The notes beneath the pieces were generated by a model. It did not search any database. It worked only from the letters and a program-made list of their open reading frames with translations, and had not been told where the DNA came from. From contig NZ_QSTA01000007.1 in NCBI RefSeq assembly GCF_003438075.1, positions 25,976-89,975 on the forward strand: a stretch of 64,000 nt of DNA. Reading direction: 5' to 3'. The translations under genes and the position numbers were made by a program. Of this stretch, positions 25,323-33,517 are shown piece by piece. Each line of letters starts with the position of its first letter. Position 1 is the first letter of the stretch. The DNA comes from Eubacterium sp. OM08-24. Its GTDB lineage: Bacteria > Bacillota > Clostridia > Oscillospirales > Acutalibacteraceae.

Positions 25323-25987
25323 TATAAGACGGCAATTATTAAATTAATTAAAAACAGAACGATTGCAAGGCACATAAAAACAAAGGCAACCTTCTTTTGA
25401 TTGGTAACATTAATAACAACTTTCTTTTTAATATTAGGTGATTTGCTGAATATGTAAGAAATAAAATCTACATTATTGGTGTTGTTTTTTATATCTTTGC
25501 CTATAATCAAAAACAAATTAAACTGCAATTTTAAAAGAAAGTATTTTTCGGTTTTGTAAACTCCCGTAACGCTTGAATAATCAAATTCTCTTGATGTATC
25601 CTTTGTTACAGTGATAATTTTTTCGCCAAAATAAGTAGTGTGAGTAATGTACTTTTCACCGGTAGTAAACAAAGCTCTTTTATAGTTGTTTTTAATAGTT
25701 CTCTGTGTTTTAAAATATATTACTCCCATAAGCAAAATGATTACTGCGGATAATATCATATATAATTGAATATCACTTGTAGTTTCACTGTGAAAATAAT
25801 AATTAAAAGATTTTAGGATTAATATTCGTGTTGTTATAAAACCCGTTATGATAAATTCAATTATAAATATTATTGCCAATCTTTTATAGCTTACATTGTT
25901 AAAGTCTAAATAATCTTGTTCGTTCATTACAATTTTTGATTCGAAATCGTATTTATAATCACTGATATTTATATTTTCATTATCCAT
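25322..25987 (-). CDS. YcxB-like membrane protein
   Basis: The 221-residue protein has two N-terminal hydrophobic segments (about residues 37-58 and 75-93), a soluble beta-rich region and a C-terminal membrane helix (about 199-219). The middle part (KRALFTTGEKYITHTTYFGE... through EFDYSSVTGVYKTEKYFLLK) matches the YcxB-like domain pattern, in which a short strand series ends in 'Y..I..I.E....FLL'. No biochemical function is known. The ATG at 25987 follows GAGGTGG; an upstream in-frame GTG overlaps that site. It appears to be a single-gene unit with its own terminator. Confidence 0.7.
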   Translation of the reverse strand: MDNENINISDYKYDFESKIVMNEQDYLDFNNVSYKRLAIIFIIEFIITGFITTRILILKSFNYYFHSETTSDIQLYMILSAVIILLMGVIYFKTQRTIKNNYKRALFTTGEKYITHTTYFGEKIITVTKDTSREFDYSSVTGVYKTEKYFLLKLQFNLFLIIGKDIKNNTNNVDFISYIFSKSPNIKKKVVINVTNQKKVAFVFMCLAIVLFLINLIIAVL

Positions 25988-26074
25988 TTTTACCACCTCA
26001 ATATAATGTTATCATAATGATAAGTAAATGTAAATAAAATGGTATAAAATAATAAATTATGGCTTATTGCACGA

Positions 26075-26165
26075 TTAAGACTAAATAATTTTAAAATTTA
26101 GGTCAAGCCTTTTTAAAGGTTTTGCCCACACCCACGACCTTAAAAAAGGTCGACCAAAATTTTAT
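26075..26165. repeat. Dispersed palindromic repeat, copy C (collapsed, self-complementary)
   Basis: The left half (AAATTTAGGTCAAGCC, TTTTTAAAGG) is followed, with only a TTTTGCCCACACCCACG centre, by the right half (ACCTTAAAAAAGGTCGACC, AAAATTT). Copies in opposite orientation are thus fused into one palindrome of about 70 bases between the antiporter and YcxB-like genes. Confidence 0.8.
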
Positions 26166-26226
26166 AATTGCTTGATAAAGCATTTTACTAAACCACAATT
26201 TATCTCAACTTCTGATAAGCAAACAA

Positions 26227-26256
26227 AAAAGCCGCTCTCATAAGAGAACGGCTAAT
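26227..26256 (-). terminator. Rho-independent terminator of the antiporter gene
   Basis: On the minus strand AGCCGTTCTC-TTAT-GAGAGCGGCT followed by TTTTTTGTTTG, 10 bases after the stop codon. Confidence 0.88.
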
Positions 26257-26265
26257 CTGATAAAA

Positions 26266-27540
26266 TTATTTATCTTCGCTCTGTGTCTGTTTGAAATCAT
26301 TGTCAGAAATATTATAGGTAGCTCCTACACCTTCCTGAGCAAGTTTCTTTTCGTTTTCAATCTCACTGTCCTTTTTATCAGGCCACTTTGAATAAAGAAC
26401 CTTCAAAAGAATAGGAGTAAGAATAGAAGAAACAATAATAAGAATGATTACAGCTGTAAAGAACTTTGAGTCCATAAGACCTGCGTCAAGTCCCTTTTGT
26501 GCAACAATAAGTGCAACCTCGCCACGGTTCATCATACCGACACCGATTTTGAGTGAATCAGGAACATTGAACCTGCAAATCTTTGCCATACCGCCGCAAC
26601 CGATAATTTTAGTTACAAGAGCAACGGCAACAAGTGCGATTGAGAACCATAATATCTGCATATTAAAGTTATCAAAACTTGTCTGCAAACCAATGCTTGC
26701 AAAGAAGATAGGTCCGAAAATCATATATGAGCTGATATCCATTTTTCTTTCAATATAACCTGCATCGTTAATATTGCAAAGAATAATACCTGCTACATAT
26801 GCACCTGTAATATCGGCAATACCAAAAAATTCCTCTGAGCAATAAGCTGCCGCAAAGCAAAGAACAAGTCCGAAAATCGGGATTCGTCTTGAATGAGGCC
26901 AATGCTTGCTGATCCATTTAAAGAGGAAGTAAAGTGCAAAACCAAGAACGATTGCAAGTACAAAGAACAAAATTGTCTTGATGCAAACATCAACAGGTGA
27001 AACATCAGGACTCTTAAATCCGATAACAACGGTAAGAAGAATAATACCTATAATATCGTCAAGTATCGCTGCGGAAAGTATCGTTGTGCCGACCTTTCCT
27101 TTAAGATGTCCCATTTCCTTGAGTGCCTGTACTGTAATACTTACAGATGTTGCGGCAAGTACCGTACCCATAAATATGCCTTCGTAAAGCTGAGTGCTTG
27201 GAGTACCGAAACCAAATCCCATATAAACAAGCATACCGCCTACAAGAGGAACAGCTACACCGGATAGTGCAATCAGCAATGCAACAGGTCCTGTTTTGAC
27301 AAGCTCCTTGAGGTCGGTTCCCAAACCGGCTGAGAACATAAGTAAAATAACACCGATTTCCGCCATGCCTGAAATAAAATCGTCCTTAACTACAAGGTTT
27401 AGCAGTGAAGGTCCGATGATAAGACCGGCAATGATTTCGCCAACTACCTGCGGTGCTTTTAGCTTACGGGCAAGAAGTCCACAAAGCTTAGCTGCAACGA
27501 GGATTATGGCAAGGTTTTTTAAAATAAGCATTAAATCCAT
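26266..27540 (-). CDS. CPA2-family cation:proton antiporter
   Basis: The 424-residue protein consists almost wholly of membrane segments (about 12-13). Family blocks are LKAPQVVGEIIAGLIIGPSL near the N-terminus, LMFSAGLGTDLKEL, the ion-binding ILDDIIGIILL with its Asp pair, and GMMNRGEVALIVAQKGL near the end. The C-terminus is a short hydrophilic tail; the NAD-binding TrkA-N domain of KefB/KefC is absent. It probably exchanges Na+ or K+ for protons and serves pH or ion homeostasis. It is a single-gene unit. Confidence 0.92.
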   Translation of the reverse strand: MDLMLILKNLAIILVAAKLCGLLARKLKAPQVVGEIIAGLIIGPSLLNLVVKDDFISGMAEIGVILLMFSAGLGTDLKELVKTGPVALLIALSGVAVPLVGGMLVYMGFGFGTPSTQLYEGIFMGTVLAATSVSITVQALKEMGHLKGKVGTTILSAAILDDIIGIILLTVVIGFKSPDVSPVDVCIKTILFFVLAIVLGFALYFLFKWISKHWPHSRRIPIFGLVLCFAAAYCSEEFFGIADITGAYVAGIILCNINDAGYIERKMDISSYMIFGPIFFASIGLQTSFDNFNMQILWFSIALVAVALVTKIIGCGGMAKICRFNVPDSLKIGVGMMNRGEVALIVAQKGLDAGLMDSKFFTAVIILIIVSSILTPILLKVLYSKWPDKKDSEIENEKKLAQEGVGATYNISDNDFKQTQSEDK

Positions 27541-28037
27541 AGATGCGCCCCTTCTCCCTATACATATTTATATAGGAAATATAAAATTTTTCCACCATAT
27601 ATTTTAGCACTTTTGCTTTAAATTTCAAGACAAAAAATTTAAAAATATAACAGTTTTCACTGTTTTGTATACATTGACATTTTTTTGTCAAATTGGAATA
27701 CATTTATGTATTTATTGGATACGGTGTTTATTATCTTTTTTCATAGAGAAATCGGATAATTTCATATTAGAATTTTAATGATTATTACGCTGAAAACACA
27801 CTAAAGCAAAGTGTTTTAAATAGGCTTTTCAGGCAAGAATTACTTGCTATTTTGTCGATTGTGTCATAATAACATTACCTTACTACCGATTTATTATGTA
27901 ATGCGATAAAAGTTACTTTTTACAAAAAAAAAGCGAAAAAAACATTGACAATTATTTAACAAAGATGTTAAAATGTTATTACTGAGAGTTAGATAGCTCA
28001 GTACTGGTACTAAGTTTTTGAAAGGATCCTTCAAATT
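27541..28037. other. AT-rich intergenic region between divergent genes
   Basis: About 500 bases with no supportable gene. It contains short dyads (AACAG..CTGTT, TGACA..TGTCA near 27650-27690) and the promoter at 27945-27974. Part of the right side forms the leader of the LRR lipoprotein, with AAGGATCCTT around its ribosome binding site. Confidence 0.6.
27945..27974 (+). promoter_or_regulatory. Promoter of the LRR lipoprotein gene
   Basis: TTGACA (27945-27950), 18-base spacer, TAAAAT (27969-27974), about 60 bases before the start codon. Confidence 0.7.
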
Positions 28038-28760
28038 ATGAAAAAAATATTATGCGCACTTATTGCAGGAGCAATGTGTGCAACAATGGTATTCGGCTTA
28101 GCCGGCTGCGGTTGTTCAAATAAGAACGAGCCCGGTTATACCGTTGAAGCTACAAAGCCTGACCTTACTAATAACGGCTTTGGTTATTACATTGTAAACA
28201 GCAATGAGCTTATGGTAACGGAATACACAGGTAATGAAAAAAATATTGTAATTCCGGACAGCTACAACAACTACAAGGTAACTTCTATCGGTCCTAACGC
28301 ATTCAGCGATAAGGAAATCGAAAGCGTAACTATTCCCGATACGGTAACTGAGATTGAGGGTCATGCTTTCCAGTCATGTGCAAATCTTAAGACGGTTACA
28401 CTTTCCAAAAATCTTAAAACATTAGGCAATAATGTATTTTTTCTCTGTACTTCTCTTGAGCAGGTAACAGTTCCGGGTTCTGTAACAGACCTCGGTCTTT
28501 ACACCTTCCAGGGATCGGGAGTTAAATCTGTAACTATTGAATCAGGCAGCCTTGAAGAAATCAGAGAATATGTTTTCTATCAGTGCCCTGACCTTACAGA
28601 AATCAAAATTCCGGCAAATGTAACTAAAATGTCTGAGTACAGCGTATGTGAAAACAAAAACGCTGTTACTATAAATGCTCCAAAGGGTTCATATTCTGAG
28701 AATTATGTTAAATCCTACGGAAAAACCAACAACCTTACTTTCAAGGCTGTTGAAGAATAA
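28038..28760 (+). CDS. BspA-type leucine-rich-repeat lipoprotein
   Basis: The 240-residue protein begins with a lipoprotein signal whose lipobox is LAGC (Cys about 27). Four to five BspA/LRR_5 units follow, each with the pattern 'I...AF..C..L..V.IP..V..I': VTSIGPNAFSDKEIESVTIP, IEGHAFQSCANLKTVTLS, LGNNVFFLCTSLEQVTVP and so on. Such proteins are surface-exposed and usually mediate binding. A weak dyad but no strong terminator separates it from adhE 64 bases downstream, so read-through into adhE is possible. No enzyme motif is seen. Confidence 0.88.
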   Translation: MKKILCALIAGAMCATMVFGLAGCGCSNKNEPGYTVEATKPDLTNNGFGYYIVNSNELMVTEYTGNEKNIVIPDSYNNYKVTSIGPNAFSDKEIESVTIPDTVTEIEGHAFQSCANLKTVTLSKNLKTLGNNVFFLCTSLEQVTVPGSVTDLGLYTFQGSGVKSVTIESGSLEEIREYVFYQCPDLTEIKIPANVTKMSEYSVCENKNAVTINAPKGSYSENYVKSYGKTNNLTFKAVEE

Positions 28761-28824
28761 TAAGTCATCCATTTTCAGCTTTATGCTGAATAAAATACAA
28801 AATGCAAGATAAGAGGTAGATTTA

Positions 28825-31446
28825 ATGAGCACAAAAGAGTATCCGATCGTAGAAAACGCAGAGACTTTTGAGGCAGCTTTAGCAAAGGTTAAAGAAGCTC
28901 AGAAGATTTTCGCAACCTACACACAGGAACAGGTTGATAAGATTTTCCTTGCAGCAGCATCCGCAGCTAACAAGATGAGAATCCCACTCGCTAAAATGGC
29001 TGTTGAAGAAACAGGCATGGGCGTAGCTGAAGATAAGGTTATCAAGAACCACTTCGCTTCTGAGTACATTTACAATGCTTATAAAAATGTTCAGACTTGT
29101 GGCGTTATTGAAGAAGACAAGTCATTCGGCATCAAGAAGATTGCAGAGCCAATCGGTGTAATTGCTGCCGTTATCCCAACAACAAACCCAACATCAACAG
29201 CTATCTTTAAGACACTTATCTGCTTAAAGACAAGAAACGGTATCATCATCAGCCCACACCCACGTGCTAAGAAGAGCACAATCGAGGCTGCTAAGGTTGT
29301 TCTTGAGGCTGCTGTTGCAGCAGGTGCTCCGGAAGGAATCATCAGCTGGATCGACATTCCAAGCCTTGAGCTTACAAATATGCTTATGCAGGAAGCTGAT
29401 TGCATCCTCGCAACAGGTGGCCCCGGCATGGTTAAGGCTGCTTATTCTTCAGGTAAGCCGGCTCTCGGCGTTGGTGCAGGTAACACTCCTGCTATCATTG
29501 ATGAGTCAGCAGACATTCTTCTTGCTGTAAACTCAATCATTCATTCTAAGACTTTCGATAACGGTATGATTTGTGCTTCTGAGCAGTCAGTAATCGTTGA
29601 AAAGAAGATCTACTCAAAGGTTAAGAAGGAATTTAAGGCTCGTGGCTGCTACTTCCTTAACGATGAAGAAACAGAGAAGGTTAGAAAGACTATCATCATC
29701 AACGGCGCACTTAACGCTAAGATCGTTGGTCAGAAGCCTGTTACAATCGCTGCTCTTGCAGGCGTAACAGTTCCTGAGGAAACAAAGATTCTTATCGGTG
29801 AGGTTGAAAGCGTTGATATCAGCGAGGAATTCGCTCATGAGAAGCTCTCTCCTGTTCTTGCTATGTATAAGGCAGAAGATTTTGAAGATGCACTTGCTAA
29901 GGCTGAGCAGCTTGTAGCTGACGGCGGTTACGGTCATACATCTTCACTTTATGTAGACGCTGTAAATGACACAGCTAAGATTGACGAGTTCGCTGCAAGA
30001 ATGAAGACTTGCCGTATTCTCGTAAACACACCATCATCACAGGGTGGTATCGGTGACCTCTACAACTTCAAGCTCAGACCATCTCTTACACTTGGCTGCG
30101 GCTCATGGGGCGGTAACTCAGTATCAGAGAACGTGGGTATTAAGCACCTTATCAACATTAAGACAGTAGCCGAGAGGAGAGAAAATATGCTTTGGTTCAG
30201 AGCACCACAGAAGGTTTATATTAAGAGAGGCTGTATGCCTGTTGCTCTTCAGGAACTCAAGGATGTTATGGGCAAGAAGAGAGCATTTATCGTAACTGAC
30301 TCATTCCTTTACAAGAATGGTTATACAAAGCCAATCACAGACAAGCTCGATGAAATGGGCATTGTTTACACAACATTTGCTGATGTTGAGCCGGATCCAT
30401 CACTTCTCTCAGCTCAGAAGGGTGCAGAGGCTATGCGTAAGTTTGAGCCTGATGTAATCATCGCACTCGGCGGCGGTTCAGCAATGGATGCCGGTAAGAT
30501 TATGTGGGTTCTCTATGAGCATCCGGAGGCAGACTTCCAGGATATGGCTATGCGTTTCTGCGATATTCGTAAGAGAGTTTACACATTCCCTAAGATGGGT
30601 GAAAAGGCTTACTTCATCGCTGTTCCAACATCTTCAGGTACAGGTTCTGAGGTAACACCATTCGCAGTTATCACAGATCAGGAAACAGGCGTTAAGTACC
30701 CACTCGCTGACTACGAGCTTATGCCAAATATGGCTATCGTAGATGCTAACAATATGATGAGCGGTCCTAAGGGTCTTACAGCTGCATCAGGTATAGATGC
30801 TGTCAGCCACGCACTTGAGGCTTATGCATCAATGATGGCTACTGACTTTACAGACGGTCTTGCACTTAGAGCTCTTGAAGTTATCTTCAAGTATCTCCCG
30901 GCTTGCTATGACAACGGTATGAATGAGCCTGTTGCTCGTGAGAAGGTTGCTCACGGTGCTACAATGGCAGGTATGGCATTTGCTAACGCATTCCTCGGCG
31001 TATGTCACTCAATGGCTCATAAGCTTGGTGCATTCCACCACATTCCACATGGTATTGCAAATGCTCTTATGCTTGAGCAGGTTATCCGTTTCAACTCTGT
31101 TGATACTCCTGCTAAGATGGGTACATTCCCACAGTACGATCATCCAAAGACACAGGCTCGTTACGCTGAAGTAGCAAGATTCCTTGGTCTTGGCGGTAAG
31201 GACGATGCTGAGAGCGTTGAGAACCTTATTAAGGCTATCAATGACCTTAAGGCAAGAGTTGGCATTAAGAACTCAATCAAGGAGTACGGCGTTGATGAGG
31301 CTGACTTCCTTGCAAGACTTGACGATATGACAGAGCAGGCATTCGACGATCAGTGCACAGGCGCTAACCCAAGATACCCACTCTTCAAGGAAATCAAGCA
31401 GATGTACCTCAATGCTTACTATGGCAACAACAGCGAGACAGTTTAA
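28825..31446 (+). CDS. adhE: Bifunctional acetaldehyde-CoA/alcohol dehydrogenase
   Basis: AdhE reduces acetyl-CoA to ethanol in two NADH-dependent steps and forms filaments (spirosomes). The 873 residues are the expected length. The N-terminal half is a CoA-acylating aldehyde dehydrogenase with catalytic Cys in NGMICASEQSV. The C-terminal half is an iron-type alcohol dehydrogenase with GGGSAMDAGKIMW, DAVSHALEAYAS and CHSMAHKLGAFHHIPHG supplying the metal-binding His residues. Codons are strongly biased (AAC, ATC, AAG) compared with neighbours, as in pckA, which suggests very high expression. A strong terminator follows at 31471. Confidence 0.97.
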   Translation: MSTKEYPIVENAETFEAALAKVKEAQKIFATYTQEQVDKIFLAAASAANKMRIPLAKMAVEETGMGVAEDKVIKNHFASEYIYNAYKNVQTCGVIEEDKSFGIKKIAEPIGVIAAVIPTTNPTSTAIFKTLICLKTRNGIIISPHPRAKKSTIEAAKVVLEAAVAAGAPEGIISWIDIPSLELTNMLMQEADCILATGGPGMVKAAYSSGKPALGVGAGNTPAIIDESADILLAVNSIIHSKTFDNGMICASEQSVIVEKKIYSKVKKEFKARGCYFLNDEETEKVRKTIIINGALNAKIVGQKPVTIAALAGVTVPEETKILIGEVESVDISEEFAHEKLSPVLAMYKAEDFEDALAKAEQLVADGGYGHTSSLYVDAVNDTAKIDEFAARMKTCRILVNTPSSQGGIGDLYNFKLRPSLTLGCGSWGGNSVSENVGIKHLINIKTVAERRENMLWFRAPQKVYIKRGCMPVALQELKDVMGKKRAFIVTDSFLYKNGYTKPITDKLDEMGIVYTTFADVEPDPSLLSAQKGAEAMRKFEPDVIIALGGGSAMDAGKIMWVLYEHPEADFQDMAMRFCDIRKRVYTFPKMGEKAYFIAVPTSSGTGSEVTPFAVITDQETGVKYPLADYELMPNMAIVDANNMMSGPKGLTAASGIDAVSHALEAYASMMATDFTDGLALRALEVIFKYLPACYDNGMNEPVAREKVAHGATMAGMAFANAFLGVCHSMAHKLGAFHHIPHGIANALMLEQVIRFNSVDTPAKMGTFPQYDHPKTQARYAEVARFLGLGGKDDAESVENLIKAINDLKARVGIKNSIKEYGVDEADFLARLDDMTEQAFDDQCTGANPRYPLFKEIKQMYLNAYYGNNSETV

Positions 31447-31470
31447 TAGATAAATTATTTCGTTACTTCT

Positions 31471-31500
31471 CTCCCCCGTAGTTTTCTACGGGGGATTTTT
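31471..31500 (+). terminator. Rho-independent terminator of adhE
   Basis: CCCCCGTAG-TTTT-CTACGGGGG followed by ATTTTT, 25 bases after the stop codon. Confidence 0.93.
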
Positions 31501-31504
31501 ATGT

Positions 31505-31650
31505 GGTTTAGTGCTATGTTTTGTAGTATAAATATAAAATTTAGGTCAACCCTTTTTAAAGGGTTGCGGGTTTGGGCAACGTCACAAATACTTTATGCTT
31601 TTTCAAATTCTGATAGCCAAACGGCTTGTCATTTGGCGGCTTGAACAAAC
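31505..31650 (+). repeat. Dispersed palindromic repeat, copy D
   Basis: The core at 31535-31580 (AAAATTTAGGTCAACCCTTT, TTAAAGGGTTGCGGGTTTGG, GC) has the same orientation as copy A. The inner part (AACGTCACAAATACTTTATGC, GATAGCCAAACGGCTTGTC, ATTTGGC) matches copy B read on the other strand. It begins a block of about 450 bases that ends with inverted copy E. Confidence 0.83.
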
Positions 31651-31784
31651 AAATAGCGTAAACCTTTAAAATTGCGACAGTAACAAAGAAAAAGTACGCT
31701 ACTAAACTACTCTTCAAGGGCAAATTAGCCACACACGCAAACTTTTGCGTCCTTTGGAATATCTTTTCTCTACTGACATTCAAG

Positions 31785-31985
31785 TGCAACTCTCTTGCTC
31801 TCTGCCACTCATTAGTCTTAACTTTTGTTTTCTACTAAAGTCTTGAGCAATCTAAAGTTTAGTTATTCTATAATATAATTACAACTGTTTATTTATATTT
31901 CAATTTAGTTTGTTTTTATTATTTTATGGGCTCTGCCCAAACCCGCAACCTTTGAAAAGGTTGACCAAACTTTTATATTCGGGAC
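31785..31985 (-). repeat. Dispersed palindromic repeat, copy E (long form, inverted relative to D)
   Basis: The core at 31924-31974 reads TTATGGGCTCTGCCCAAACC, CGCAACCTTTGAAAAGGTTG, ACC. The preceding block of about 115 bases (from ACTCTCTTGCTCTCTGCCAC through ATAATTACAACTG) is clearly homologous to 50300-50405 before copy F. No gene is supported between 31447 and 32104. Confidence 0.83.
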
Positions 31986-32052
31986 GAAAAGTTTGCCTTT
32001 TGCTTTACTTTGTTGCCCGACCGATAATCAGCTAAAATAAGTAAAAACACAT

Positions 32053-32084
32053 AAGCCACCTTTGAATTAAATCAAAAGTGGCTT
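32053..32084 (-). terminator. Hairpin terminator of the aspS-gatCAB operon
   Basis: AAGCCACTTTTGA / TCAAAGGTGGCTT stem with a 6-base loop lies 20 bases past the gatB stop on the minus strand, but no strong U-tract follows. Confidence 0.6.
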
Positions 32085-32104
32085 TTACTACTCTAAATAT
32101 TTTA

Positions 32105-33517
32105 TCAAGAAATCATTTCTTTGATTTTCTGTTCAACGGCAACTGCGTCTGCTTTGCCTCGGCTGTTTTTCATAACATTACCTACAAGCGACTTAATAGC
32201 CTTTTCCTTGCCGTTCTTGTAGTCCTCAACAGCCTTAGGATTGCTCTCAACCGCCTGTTTGCAAAGCTCGTTTACAGTATTTTCGTCAAGTCCTGCCATA
32301 TCGCTCTCACTGATAAACTCAAGTGCGCCCTTACCTGTATCAAGCATTTTCTCAAGTGTTGCCTTAGCAAGGTTATTGCGAATCTTACCGTTGTCAATCA
32401 ACTTAATAAGCTCGTTAAGCTGCTCAGGAGTTGTAGCAATATCAAATGTTTCCTTGTCAGCCTCGGTTTCTGTTCTGCGGAAAATCTGACCGATAATAAA
32501 GTTAGATACAGACTTTGCGGATTTTACACCCTCGCAAGCCTTATCAAAATACTCGCTGATTTTTCTGTATTTTGTAAGAAGTTGAGCATCTTTTTCGGGA
32601 ATTTCAAGTTCTTCAATATATCTCTTGCATTTGTCAGAAGGAAGTTCAGGCATTTCAGCCTTAAGGCTTTCTACTACATCTCTCGGAACATTGATTGTAA
32701 CAAGGTCAGGATCTCTGAAATAACGGTAATCGTGAGCGTCCTCTTTACTGCGCATTGAAGATGTAGTGTTTGTTGCATCATCATAACGGAGGGTTTCCTG
32801 CACTACTTTGCCGCCGCTCTCAATTAAATCTACCTGACGCTCATACTCATACTCCATTGCTTTGGCAATATTTGTAATTGAGTTCATATTCTTAATCTCT
32901 GTTCTTGTTCCAAGAGTTTCACTGCCCTCAGGACGAACAGAAATATTAACATCGCAACGCATTGAGCCTTCCTGCATACGGCAGTCGGAAATTCCTATAT
33001 AGCGCATTACCTGCTGTAATTTTTCCACATACTCCTTAGCCTCGTCAATAGAACGAATATCAGGCTCCGATACAATCTCGATAAGAGGAACACCGCCACG
33101 GTTGTAGTCGACATATGTGTCGCCATGCTGATGAATGAGCTTTCCTGCATCTTCTTCAATATGAATATGGTGAAGTCTGATTTTTCTGCCGTTAGAAAGC
33201 TCTACATAACCGCCGATTGAAAGTGGCGCATAAAGCTGGCTGATCTGATAAGCCTTTGAAAGGTCGGGATAGCAATAGTTTTTTCTATCCATTTTAGAAA
33301 TCTCTGCAATTTCGCCATGTGTAGCAAGACCTGCCTTAATGCCAAAGTTTACAACCTCTCGGTTCAACTTTGGAAGTGTACCGGGAAGTCCGATACATAC
33401 AGGACAGCAATGTGAGTTAGGTGCACCGCCAAACGCTGTTGTACATGAGCAGAAAATTTTTGTCTTTGTAGCAAGTTCAATATGGGTTTCAAAACCCGCA
33501 ACTAATTCATATTTCAC
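32105..33517 (-). CDS. gatB: Asp-tRNA(Asn)/Glu-tRNA(Gln) amidotransferase subunit B
   Basis: GatB binds the mischarged tRNA and activates the Asp or Glu side chain with ATP; GatA supplies ammonia. The 470-residue protein begins YELVAGFETHIELATKTKIF (shown in part) with the conserved Cys zinc set in FCSC and HCCPVCIGLPG. It continues with MDRKNYCYPDLSKAYQISQ, HIHIEEDAGKL and DYNRGGVPLIEIVSEPD. The C-terminal YqeY-like domain ends EQKIKEMI. It overlaps gatA by 4 bases (ATGA), giving translational coupling. Confidence 0.97.
   Translation of the reverse strand: MKYELVAGFETHIELATKTKIFCSCTTAFGGAPNSHCCPVCIGLPGTLPKLNREVVNFGIKAGLATHGEIAEISKMDRKNYCYPDLSKAYQISQLYAPLSIGGYVELSNGRKIRLHHIHIEEDAGKLIHQHGDTYVDYNRGGVPLIEIVSEPDIRSIDEAKEYVEKLQQVMRYIGISDCRMQEGSMRCDVNISVRPEGSETLGTRTEIKNMNSITNIAKAMEYEYERQVDLIESGGKVVQETLRYDDATNTTSSMRSKEDAHDYRYFRDPDLVTINVPRDVVESLKAEMPELPSDKCKRYIEELEIPEKDAQLLTKYRKISEYFDKACEGVKSAKSVSNFIIGQIFRRTETEADKETFDIATTPEQLNELIKLIDNGKIRNNLAKATLEKMLDTGKGALEFISESDMAGLDENTVNELCKQAVESNPKAVEDYKNGKEKAIKSLVGNVMKNSRGKADAVAVEQKIKEMIS

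Noticed and set aside
27985..28035. TAGCTCAGT sequence resembling a tRNA D-arm with a 5-bp stem following
   Set aside because: The supposed anticodon loop lacks U33 and there is no T-arm or acceptor pairing; it lies in the LRR gene leader.
31924..31990. Short open frames inside the palindromic repeats (starting ATGGGCTCTGCCC...)
   Set aside because: They exist only because the core contains ATG, have no ribosome binding site, and the frames are not kept between copies.
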